The notes under the pieces are model-generated. The model worked only from the letters and a program-made list of their open reading frames with translations. It searched no databases and was not told where the DNA came from. From a bacterium (lineage in GTDB: Bacteria; Patescibacteriota; Minisyncoccia; Sungbacterales; GWA2-42-14): DNA of 44,344 nucleotides. The position numbers and the translations under genes are program-made. The stretch's first letter is position 1, and every line of letters begins with the position of its first letter. Below, piece by piece: positions 9,526 through 18,142 of this stretch. The DNA lies in assembly GCA_030649305.1 (NCBI GenBank), contig JAUSFV010000003.1, positions 1-44,344 on the forward strand, in the 5' to 3' direction.

Positions 9526-10749
9526 TCACTGTATCCCCCGCAACACCTCCACCGCCTTATCCAGCTGCGGGTCGCGGTCGTTTTCCACGTCTTCGGGCGT
9601 GCGCTTCACCTCCACATCAGGTTCAATCCCCGTATCATTGATGGAAGTCCCCTTTGGCGTAAGCCATTTGGCAACGGTAATTTTTATAGACGTCCCGCGA
9701 GGCAATTCGCTGTATTCCTGCACTGAACCCTTGCCGAATGTTTTCTCGCCGACCAGGGTAATGCCGCGGATATCGCGAAGGGCGCCTGCCACAATTTCTG
9801 AAGCGGATGCCGACCCCTCGTTAATCAGCACAACAACCGGCATTGTTTCCAAAAATTTATTCCCGCTTGAGCGATACGTAAATTCATATCCGTCGGAGCG
9901 GCGTTCAATAGATACGGCTTCTCCCGCGGGCAAAAACCAGCTTGCAATATCAATCGCACGATGCAAATACCCGCCTGGATTATTCCGCACATCAAAAATA
10001 AGTTTGCGCCGTCCCGACAGAAGCATCTCCTGCAGGGCCTTCCGAAATTCAACCGAAGACGTTTCATTGAAATTCAGCAAATGAATATAGAAAACATCAT
10101 TCCCAATCTTTTTTGTTTCAATAACCGGCACCACAATCGTATCACGCGTAATCGTAATATCTTTGATGGTTTCAGAACCGTTTCGCGAGACTGTGAGCGT
10201 TACTTCGGTACCCTTCGGACCGCGGATAAACCCAACCGCTTCCTCAAGCGAAAGCTCCGCGGTTGAGGTCGCATTAATTTTCAAAACCTTATCACCCGCC
10301 ATAATTCCCGCGCGTTCGGCCGGAGACCCCTTGAGCGGTGTTACAATCGTCAGCACATCCTTGCGAATCCCGATTTCAGCGCCGATTCCCGAAAACGACC
10401 CGCTCACATCCTCCTGAAACCGCTTGGATTCAACCGGCGGAAAAAAAGTTGTGTACGGGTCACCCACCGCCTTCACCATGCCGCTAATCGCGCCATACAC
10501 CAATTTTTCGCGGTCAATTTTATCATGGTCAACATATTCATCCTCAAGACGGCTCCATACATCCCAAAACAAAGAAAAATCAACCTCCTCGGGCTTGAGG
10601 GTTTCCTGATTCAACACGCTTTCCACCCGCTTAATTGCAGGATACTGGCTCGTGCCCACCATAACGCCCACGTAAAATATTCCTCCCGCAAGAAGGAGTA
10701 TCGCAAATCCAAAAAGTATTTTTTTCATCAAAGGCTTCGTGATTACCAT
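9526..10749 (-). CDS. S41-family carboxy-terminal processing peptidase
   Basis: PDZ domain, YGAISGMVKAVGDPYTTFFPP, and NEGSASASEIVAGALRD...GEKTFGKGSVQ catalytic motifs. Confidence 0.95.
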   Translation of the reverse strand: MVITKPLMKKILFGFAILLLAGGIFYVGVMVGTSQYPAIKRVESVLNQETLKPEEVDFSLFWDVWSRLEDEYVDHDKIDREKLVYGAISGMVKAVGDPYTTFFPPVESKRFQEDVSGSFSGIGAEIGIRKDVLTIVTPLKGSPAERAGIMAGDKVLKINATSTAELSLEEAVGFIRGPKGTEVTLTVSRNGSETIKDITITRDTIVVPVIETKKIGNDVFYIHLLNFNETSSVEFRKALQEMLLSGRRKLIFDVRNNPGGYLHRAIDIASWFLPAGEAVSIERRSDGYEFTYRSSGNKFLETMPVVVLINEGSASASEIVAGALRDIRGITLVGEKTFGKGSVQEYSELPRGTSIKITVAKWLTPKGTSINDTGIEPDVEVKRTPEDVENDRDPQLDKAVEVLRGIQ

Positions 10750-10787
10750 ATTCTACATTCTATTTTCTACTTTCTACTCACTACTTA

Positions 10788-12107
10788 CTATATCAACTTC
10801 TTTGTATTTTTCCAAATATCCCCCGCACCCATTAAAATCGCGATATCTCCGCGTTTTGCGTTTGTTTTGAGAAAACCCGCGATTTTTGTATGACTTCCAA
10901 GATACCAAACGCGCGAATGCTGTTTCTGAAGTTTCTCCGCAAGTTCCTTTGTTACTTTTGCTACCCTTGTTGTTGCCTTTATATTCTTTCCTTCCCTTCC
11001 CGCCACCTGATAAATATCAAGCAGAGCAACTCCGTGCGCATCGCCGAATGCTCCGGCAAAATCTTTCAAAAGAAGGCGCGTCCGTTCAATCTGATGCGGC
11101 TGAAAAATGCACCAGACGCGCTTTCCATAGAATTTTTCTTTAAAACCCCTCAACGTTGCTTTAATTTCTGTCGGATGATGCCCGTAGTCGTCGTATATGC
11201 GAATGCCCTGAAAATTGCCGCGGTATTCGGAACGGCGCCACGAACCCCGATAATTTCGCAAAACTTTTTTCATCACCACCTCTTTCACGCCAATTATTTT
11301 TCCTACACGCCACGCTCCAAGCGCGTTTGAAACATTATGCGCGCCCGGAACCTGCATCATTTTTTTTATTGCAGGAGCTTGGCGGTCTTTCAACGAATAC
11401 CAAGACATAAAAATATCAGGGCGTTTTTTGGGGACAATACCAGCGATTTTTTTCAAATTCGGGTCATCGCGATTAATAACGACAACACCGCCTTTTTTGA
11501 TACCAAGCAAAAATTTCAGAAACGCAGTTTTTACATTCGCGAAATTTTTATAGTAATCCAGATGTTCGCGGTCAATATTCGTTACCACCGCGATATTCGG
11601 ACAATGCTGCAAAAACGAACCGCCATATTCATCGGCCTCCACAATCAAATACCGCGACTTACCGGCACGAAAATTTGTATTGCCAAACTCGCGAAGTTTC
11701 GTGCCGATAATGACCGTGGGGTCCAAACCGCCCCGTGTAAGCATCAATGATACGAGTGCCGTGGTCGTGCTTTTGCCGTGCGCCCCCGCAATCGCAATCG
11801 TAAAAAATCGTTTTGTTAAATCCCCTACCGCCTCCGCGTATGTCTTCGCTGCAATCCCACGGCGTTTCGCCTCGCGCAATTCCGGGTTGTCTTTTTTCGC
11901 GGCAAACGTATGAATTACAAGCGCGGCGCTTTTCGGAACATTTGTTTTTTTATGGCCAATGCGGATTGCGATACCGCGTTTCCGCAACATTTCCGTAATT
12001 TCCGAACGCGCAATATCAGAACCCGAAACCTGCGCCCCCCATGCATGAAAATACTGCGCCAGAGCGCTCATACCGATTCCACCAATGCCGACAAAATGAA
12101 TATTCAT
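10788..12107 (-). CDS. murC: UDP-N-acetylmuramate--L-alanine ligase
   Basis: MNIHFVGIGGIGMSALAQYF, AHGKSTTTALVS, VEADEYGGSFL, YDDYGHHPTEI. Confidence 0.95.
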   Translation of the reverse strand: MNIHFVGIGGIGMSALAQYFHAWGAQVSGSDIARSEITEMLRKRGIAIRIGHKKTNVPKSAALVIHTFAAKKDNPELREAKRRGIAAKTYAEAVGDLTKRFFTIAIAGAHGKSTTTALVSLMLTRGGLDPTVIIGTKLREFGNTNFRAGKSRYLIVEADEYGGSFLQHCPNIAVVTNIDREHLDYYKNFANVKTAFLKFLLGIKKGGVVVINRDDPNLKKIAGIVPKKRPDIFMSWYSLKDRQAPAIKKMMQVPGAHNVSNALGAWRVGKIIGVKEVVMKKVLRNYRGSWRRSEYRGNFQGIRIYDDYGHHPTEIKATLRGFKEKFYGKRVWCIFQPHQIERTRLLLKDFAGAFGDAHGVALLDIYQVAGREGKNIKATTRVAKVTKELAEKLQKQHSRVWYLGSHTKIAGFLKTNAKRGDIAILMGAGDIWKNTKKLI

Positions 12108-12211
12108 GCCTTTTATAATAGCATTTTCAAATAGAAGTACGAATTATTGCATTCATAAAAAATCTGTGGTACAATACCATTCGGCACGTTTACAAAAACA
12201 GGAGGGGTAAA

Positions 12212-13501
12212 ATGCTCTTTCGCCACGTCGGATATGCCCGCGATTTTGACAAAGCGCTACAACAGAGAATTTTCAAACGCGCCCGCATGATGCGTGATAG
12301 TTTTGCAACCAAAACAGGAAAAGACGCATTACGAAACATTTTGCCTCTGAAAGATAAGCGAAACCACCTGCTTATGTTTAAGGGGAAAAGCACGCGAACC
12401 GCCTCAACATTCATTGCGTCTATTCTTAATCTCGGAGGAAATGCCATCCCGCTTGGGTGGGAAGCGTCTTCCATGGCAAAAGGAGAAATGGTTCCCGCGA
12501 TGGTGCGCACACAGCACGCGGCAGGATTTTCTTCCCTCATTATACGCTATGACGATGACGATAAAGACGTGATTGCCGAAGCAATCGCAACATGCGAAGA
12601 ATGGAATCTTGATTTGTTCATTGTCAATGCGGGACTGGGCAACAGTGAGCATCCGACACAAATGCTTCTTGATATCTTCACGATTCAAGGACGACTCCCT
12701 GAAAAACTCCGAGAAGAAAGATTAAAAATCGCATTCGCCGGAGACCTTGCTTATAGCCGCGTTATTCAATCGCTTGCCGTCGGACTCAAAGAATACAAAC
12801 CGGAAATCTCTTTTATCAGCCAGCCGAAAATCCGTATCCCGGAATGGGTCAAGAAAGAATTAAATGATGCGGGTGTTCGCTTTTACGAAATCCACGAGCC
12901 GCTGGAGCATGTGATAGGAAGCCTCGGCGCAGACATATACTACTTGACGCGCCTGCAGACAAATTTAAGAAAAGATTGGGGCAAAGATACTGCCGCCGAC
13001 GAAGAACTGGAAAGCCAATTTCTTTTCTATTCAGGAATAACAGAAAAAGCCGCGAAAGCCGCTCCTGCTGAGACGCTCTTCATGCACCCAAAGCCAAGCG
13101 GCCCGGAATTGCCGGAATGGTTTGAAAAAGACCCGCGCAATATTGCGATAGAACAAATCATGAACGGCATTCCTCTACGAATGGCTCTCTACTACGAACG
13201 CTTTGCCGGAGACGATGACATTGAAATAGAACTTGCGCGGAGCATACCGGTAACATTTCATAGTAAAGACGGTGACGTTGTTGCAACAACGAGCGCCGAA
13301 ATTCGTTCAGTTTGTTCCGATCCTACATGCACCGCGGTCAAGCTTCGCCAATCAGATGGATGGGGAAATATCAAACCGGCCGAACACGTCTCATTAAAAC
13401 ATACATCCAACATGCTCTGCCCAAAACATCGGCCTACGCCGCCCGACCGAATCAAAAGCATGAGCGGAGAAGAAAAAATTATCAACCCAAAGCCCTCATA
13501 A
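12212..13501 (+). CDS. aspartate carbamoyltransferase-like protein (PyrB family) with C-terminal Cys-containing extension
   Basis: KSTRTASTFIASILNLGGN, SSMAKGEM, EHPTQMLLDIFTI, GDLAYSRVIQSL, DIYYLTRLQ, MHPKPSG, NGIPLRMALYYE; tail CSDPTC...CPKH; SD GGAGGGG. Confidence 0.8.
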   Translation: MLFRHVGYARDFDKALQQRIFKRARMMRDSFATKTGKDALRNILPLKDKRNHLLMFKGKSTRTASTFIASILNLGGNAIPLGWEASSMAKGEMVPAMVRTQHAAGFSSLIIRYDDDDKDVIAEAIATCEEWNLDLFIVNAGLGNSEHPTQMLLDIFTIQGRLPEKLREERLKIAFAGDLAYSRVIQSLAVGLKEYKPEISFISQPKIRIPEWVKKELNDAGVRFYEIHEPLEHVIGSLGADIYYLTRLQTNLRKDWGKDTAADEELESQFLFYSGITEKAAKAAPAETLFMHPKPSGPELPEWFEKDPRNIAIEQIMNGIPLRMALYYERFAGDDDIEIELARSIPVTFHSKDGDVVATTSAEIRSVCSDPTCTAVKLRQSDGWGNIKPAEHVSLKHTSNMLCPKHRPTPPDRIKSMSGEEKIINPKPS

Positions 13502-13516
13502 GGGGCTTTTCATTTG

Positions 13517-13628
13517 ACCCCGTTAGAAGTCCAGCCGAGGCTTTCTTGAAAGAAAGCAGAGAGGCGAAGCTGACTTACGTCTTTGTTATTCTTTAAATCG
13601 TGGGGCTTTCTTAGACTTCTAACGGGGT
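13517..13628. mobile_element. MITE-like element 1 with 15-bp terminal inverted repeats ACCCCGTTAGAAGTC
   Basis: Perfect TIRs at 13517-13531 and 13614-13628; same TIR as 24022-24153. Confidence 0.6.
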
Positions 13629-13693
13629 TGACAAAATCTATCAAAAACGATACTAAGTAATCAAGACGAACTACCGCAAAAGGAGTGTGCACA

Positions 13694-14749
13694 ATGTCCG
13701 ATATGCTGAACCGCCTACTCCGCCCTCCTATTCGTTTCTTCTTTGACAATATATATCTTCACATCCCACTCCATCTAAAAACCCTCTGGTTTTTTTGTAA
13801 GCAATACTTTATTGAAGGGTGGAATGAAATAAAAGAGAATGACAAAATAAAAAAGGATTGGAGTCCGCTCACAGAAAAGCTTTCTACATTCACTCGCGCG
13901 GATTACAACGCACTTCTCAACTTCTGTACGGAAGACGCGACATCACTTCAAGAGGCCGCGTACACCCGCGATGTATATTGCGAATTCATTAATCTCGTTA
14001 CAACGCTCAACCTTCAAAAAAATGTATCCTTGAGCATCAAGATGAGTCAATTCGGATGCTTCGCGCCTGATGGCCTTCTTGATGCTTTCGGACGGGATAC
14101 CGCGACATATGTAGTGCGCTACGCGCGACAAAGAAATATCGCGGTTGTATTTGACGGAGAACGATTGCAACACGCGCCAGCAGTAAAAACATTCGTCCGC
14201 GAACTCGCGCAAAGGTATCCAAATATCGCAATCCGTCTACAGGGATATGACCCACACTTTATAGAAGAAACAACTCGATTCGTAGAAACAAATATTAAAA
14301 TGGGCATCATAATTCCCATAAGTGTGTGCAAGGGGGCATATGATGAACCAGATGGGCTCTCAGCCAAAGAAACAGAGGTACATATACGCTGGGCCGCGCA
14401 ATACTGCAGAAGAGTTGATTACCCCATAGAAGTTGATACGAACGACGGAGAACTTATAAGAACCGCACGAAGCATCAGCGTGGGCATGCTCTACGGCATC
14501 AAGCCAGCGCTTGCCAAACAGCTAAAACAAGAAGGGTATCGTGTCCATATTTATTTCCCCGTCATCACAAAGACACAAAACGACGAACAAAATCCCCGCT
14601 GGGAAAAATTCGCCATCCGCCGCCTCGTTGAGCGACCGCTCTATCTTCTGTATCCGTTCAAATCGCTCTTAGATCGTCTTCTCGGAAGAAACAGCTACTT
14701 CGGTCATAAAAACAAACGCAAAAACAAGGGCTGCACATTCCGTTCATAA
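13694..14749 (+). CDS. proline dehydrogenase-like protein
   Basis: NVSLSIKMSQFG, VVFDGERLQHAPAV, IAIRLQGY, PISVCKGAYDEP, IEVDTND resemble ProDH strand motifs; SD AGGAG. Confidence 0.65.
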   Translation: MSDMLNRLLRPPIRFFFDNIYLHIPLHLKTLWFFCKQYFIEGWNEIKENDKIKKDWSPLTEKLSTFTRADYNALLNFCTEDATSLQEAAYTRDVYCEFINLVTTLNLQKNVSLSIKMSQFGCFAPDGLLDAFGRDTATYVVRYARQRNIAVVFDGERLQHAPAVKTFVRELAQRYPNIAIRLQGYDPHFIEETTRFVETNIKMGIIIPISVCKGAYDEPDGLSAKETEVHIRWAAQYCRRVDYPIEVDTNDGELIRTARSISVGMLYGIKPALAKQLKQEGYRVHIYFPVITKTQNDEQNPRWEKFAIRRLVERPLYLLYPFKSLLDRLLGRNSYFGHKNKRKNKGCTFRS

Positions 14750-14806
14750 ACTATTTTTACTATTAATAGGCGCCCACGCGCCTATTTTCTTATCAGCACC
14801 CAACAA

Positions 14807-14844
14807 AATCTATTCGCTTATTCGTACGAATAAGCGAATAGATT
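14807..14844. repeat. 38-bp perfect palindrome
   Basis: AATCTATTCGCTTATTCGT|ACGAATAAGCGAATAGATT, no spacer. Confidence 0.9.
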
Positions 14845-14868
14845 AACGAGAGTTTTTTTAAACCGATA

Positions 14869-15711
14869 TTACCGAAACGCGAATTTCTCCTGCAAGCTTT
14901 TGAAAAAATAGCCCTTTTCAATTTCGGCAAATTTCACAAGGCGCGGTGAGCGCGAAACAATAACCGTATCACCTTTTTTAAGAGCACATACGAGGTCGCT
15001 GTCTGATACCAAAAGCACATCTGCCCGCTCCCCTGTTTTTGTGATAGACAAAAGGCCTCGCGTACGAAAATCAAGAATTTTTAACACAATCTCACGATTT
15101 CTTTTAACCACGATACTCGGCGTCGGAATGTTATGGTCCAAAAGCTCGGTGATAATAAAACATTTAATATCGGGCATCACAATCGGACCATGCGCCGACA
15201 AATTATACGCGGTTGAGCCCGTCGCGGTTGAAACCAATAATCCGGTCCCGCGCACATACTGAAATGCGTGTCCTTCAATGCTCACCTCAAGCTCTACAAT
15301 GCCAAGCGGATTTTGAATTGCGACATCATTGAGTGACGAGGCGGAAAATATGGTTTTGCCACGACGAATCACATGGGAAGCAAGCATCATACGTTTGGCA
15401 ATACGATGTTTCCCCTTCAAAACCGCATCAATGCTTCCAAGAAATTTCTTCGGATTGCGGCAGGATGCCAAAAACCCGACTCGCCCTAAATTCAATCCGA
15501 GAATCACGGGGCCTCCATTTTGGTATTTCCGCGCCGCCTCCAAAATCGTACCGTCTCCCCCGAGCACAATTAAAACACGCGGCTTTTTTTCCACAATCCG
15601 CACCCACGAATATTTTTTCGCAAGAAATCGCCGAATTTTTGCTTCCCACAGGCGCGCTTTTATATTATCCGGCCTTGCGAAAAACCCAATTGTCATGTTT
15701 CGTTTTTTCAT
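14869..15711 (-). CDS. nadK: NAD kinase
   Basis: RVLIVLGGDGTILEAARK, GLNLGRVGFLA, NDVAI, GTGLLVSTATGSTAYNLSAHGPIV. Confidence 0.92.
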   Translation of the reverse strand: MKKRNMTIGFFARPDNIKARLWEAKIRRFLAKKYSWVRIVEKKPRVLIVLGGDGTILEAARKYQNGGPVILGLNLGRVGFLASCRNPKKFLGSIDAVLKGKHRIAKRMMLASHVIRRGKTIFSASSLNDVAIQNPLGIVELEVSIEGHAFQYVRGTGLLVSTATGSTAYNLSAHGPIVMPDIKCFIITELLDHNIPTPSIVVKRNREIVLKILDFRTRGLLSITKTGERADVLLVSDSDLVCALKKGDTVIVSRSPRLVKFAEIEKGYFFKSLQEKFAFR

Positions 15712-15831
15712 ATTGTTATAAGACGCTTTTAGAGTATACCACAAGTGTTCTGCGGAATTCTAATTATTATATGCAGCACATCACAAATACCGCATGAAAG
15801 CTTGTATATTCGAAATTTCGTTTAGCATAAT

Positions 15832-15850
15832 TAGTGTATAACTTACACTA
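15832..15850. promoter_or_regulatory. candidate NrtR operator upstream of NAD kinase
   Basis: TAGTGTA TAACT TACACTA, 2 bp downstream of minus-strand -10 TATATT (15853-15858; -35 TTGCGT 15876-15881, 17-bp spacer). Confidence 0.65.
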
Positions 15851-15899
15851 TTAATATAGCGCATCCCGAAAAATAACGCAAGAGGGTGCGGATACAGCA

Positions 15900-15921
15900 A
15901 AAAAAGACCCCTTCGGGGGTC
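15900..15921 (-). terminator. terminator of ligase gene
   Basis: Minus strand GACCCCCGAAGGGGTCTTTTTTT. Confidence 0.85.
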
Positions 15922-15961
15922 TGTGCTCTTTGAATCATCCGGATATTTTGATGCCATACCA

Positions 15962-16948
15962 CTATACATACTCCGCGTTCGGATAGCTCTTTGGCGCTAC
16001 GCACTCCGAAACTCTTTTATCGGGACGCAAACGCTTAAAGTAGGCAGTGCGAAGTTTCCCGGATTTCGGGAAACGCGTATCATACTCAAATTCTATGACG
16101 AGCGGATACTCCGCTTCTTCCATAAGATGTTTTTTCATCGCATTCGTGAAACTGCCGTACCTTCGGCATGCAAATTCTTCGCCGGTAACCGGATCAATCT
16201 GAAGGAGTGCCACATCTTTGAAACGCGACGAATCCTTTTGGGAAGGAATCCAACTGCGCACAATGAAATCACCCTCCGTAAGCGGCTTCCACTTGTAACA
16301 TCCCTCGGGGCGTTCCGGATTTTTACCATCCAAGCGATACGAATTAATGAAGTGCTTGTCATACAGGACAAGCCCTTCCCATTCTTTTTCGCGCACCAAG
16401 GCCTTTGCCGCGTCATACGGCATATCTAAAACTTGAACCGGCTTAAGATAATGAAGTTTACTTGCGCTTCGCGCGTGAATATCAGAAATGAGTTTTAAAA
16501 TCTCATGATACGGTTTCGTGACAACAGGTTTTCCCTCAAAAAACACTACGCCGAACTGAATGAAATGAATTTTTCCGTATTCCTCCTGAAGTCGCAATGC
16601 GGTCGTTTCGTCACTTTGAAAAATTTGTCCAACAACAGAAATATCATCTGCATCATCACGATCCAAAACACCCTCTCCCACCAATACCGTCTTGGGAGGC
16701 AAATCAAGCTTGGTAAATTCTTTCTTCAGATGATCAAATCGGCTGTCTACCTCATTCAAACCAGACGTATAGATTTTAATTTTTCCACGATAGGAAACTA
16801 CGAATAATTTCCAACCGTCGCGCTTGCGGGTCTTCAGAAGATCGCCCCGCTGTTCCAAATCATACACTACCAACTCATCATACTCGCCCCATTGAATGGG
16901 CTTTGCCAGTACAAATCCTTCGGGCAGGGGGTCAAATGGAAATCGCAC
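15962..16948 (-). CDS. ATP-dependent DNA/RNA ligase-superfamily nucleotidyltransferase
   Basis: KxDG-type motif I (KRDGWKLF), GEGVLD, EGLVLYD (motif IV), YKWKP (motif V); GTG start with AGGAGG SD. Confidence 0.8.
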   Translation of the reverse strand: MRFPFDPLPEGFVLAKPIQWGEYDELVVYDLEQRGDLLKTRKRDGWKLFVVSYRGKIKIYTSGLNEVDSRFDHLKKEFTKLDLPPKTVLVGEGVLDRDDADDISVVGQIFQSDETTALRLQEEYGKIHFIQFGVVFFEGKPVVTKPYHEILKLISDIHARSASKLHYLKPVQVLDMPYDAAKALVREKEWEGLVLYDKHFINSYRLDGKNPERPEGCYKWKPLTEGDFIVRSWIPSQKDSSRFKDVALLQIDPVTGEEFACRRYGSFTNAMKKHLMEEAEYPLVIEFEYDTRFPKSGKLRTAYFKRLRPDKRVSECVAPKSYPNAEYV

Positions 16949-17002
16949 TCCGCACCTCCTCTACAATTTTGTTATTTAGTTTTCAAAAAAACGAACAAAT
17001 GC

Positions 17003-17031
17003 ATTATAGCATTGCTCATTTTATAAGTCAA
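17003..17031 (-). promoter_or_regulatory. sigma70-type promoter of ligase gene
   Basis: TTGACT-17-TATAAT on minus strand. Confidence 0.75.
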
Positions 17032-17068
17032 GAGGTTATACACCTTGCATAATATTGGCCTTGTGATA

Positions 17069-17087
17069 TAGTGTATATAGAACACTA
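17069..17087. promoter_or_regulatory. candidate NrtR operator upstream of ADP-ribosylglycohydrolase operon
   Basis: TAGTGTA TATAG AACACTA, overlapping a plus-strand -10-like TATAGT. Confidence 0.6.
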
Positions 17088-17101
17088 AAAAAGGAGAAAA
17101 A

Positions 17102-18130
17102 ATGAATACTGAACCCACGCGCGATAAAATCCACGGCATGTTTCTTGGAATCGCTATCGGAGATGCCCTTTTTATGCCGGTAGAAACAATGAAGGCGGAG
17201 GAAATCACCGAACGCCATGGAAAAATCACGAACTATCTTCGCCCCGACGGCCACAAATGGTTTGACGGACGCGAAGCAGGAACATGGACGGACGACACCC
17301 AGCTTACACTCGCAATGGCAGAATCATTAATCGCGTGCAAAGAAATGAACATGGATGATATTGCCGCACGGCACGTCGCATCAATGCAGCGAGAAGGAGA
17401 CCTCGGTTTCGGAGGAAGTACGCGAGACGCAATTCAGCAGCTTGCCCAAGGCATATACTGGTCACAATCCGGCATTACGGAAAAACCGAAACGCGGCGTC
17501 GGAAACGGCATCCCGATGAAAATCGCGCCCATCGGAGCATACCACGCTTCTCCGTATTACAGGAACCAAAAAGAAGACGGGTTTTTCTTTCTCGAAAAAA
17601 TAGCGCAATGCGTCTTCATGACCCACCGAACGCAGTTGGCCCTTGATTCCGCATCCGCGCACATTGCCGCGATACAATATTGCCTTCGTACAAAATCTAA
17701 TATGTTTTCTTTATGGCAATTTATTGAAACAATCCGTACGTCAATTGCGTTCGAATATCCCTTTAAAATAGGGGTGCAGAATGAACATACCTTACAAGAA
17801 CGTCTTTTGATGCTTCGCGCTATTCCGCTTGAAAAAATGGAAGCAAAGGATTTCATGAAACTCTTCGGAGGCGGCACCTCGTATGTCTATAATTCCCTCC
17901 CCTTCTCGTATGCCTTTTTTCTCAAAAATCCGCAAAGTATTGAAACGCTTTACGATGTGGGCAATGCCGGAGGCGATACGGATACGAACGCCTCAATCGT
18001 TGGCGGACTTCTGGGAGCGCTGAACGGTACGGCGATTTTTCCCCCGCATCTTTGCGACGGACTCTGGCAGAAAGAACGAATTCTCAATACCGCAGAACGG
18101 TTTTGCGATACGTTCGGAATCAGGGCATAA
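17102..18130 (+). CDS. ADP-ribosylglycohydrolase (DraG/ARH family)
   Basis: GMFLGIAIGDALFMPVE, TWTDDTQLTLAMAESL, GNAGGDTDTNASIVGGLLGA metal-binding motifs. Confidence 0.93.
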   Translation: MNTEPTRDKIHGMFLGIAIGDALFMPVETMKAEEITERHGKITNYLRPDGHKWFDGREAGTWTDDTQLTLAMAESLIACKEMNMDDIAARHVASMQREGDLGFGGSTRDAIQQLAQGIYWSQSGITEKPKRGVGNGIPMKIAPIGAYHASPYYRNQKEDGFFFLEKIAQCVFMTHRTQLALDSASAHIAAIQYCLRTKSNMFSLWQFIETIRTSIAFEYPFKIGVQNEHTLQERLLMLRAIPLEKMEAKDFMKLFGGGTSYVYNSLPFSYAFFLKNPQSIETLYDVGNAGGDTDTNASIVGGLLGALNGTAIFPPHLCDGLWQKERILNTAERFCDTFGIRA

Positions 18131-18142
18131 AGGAGGGCAACC

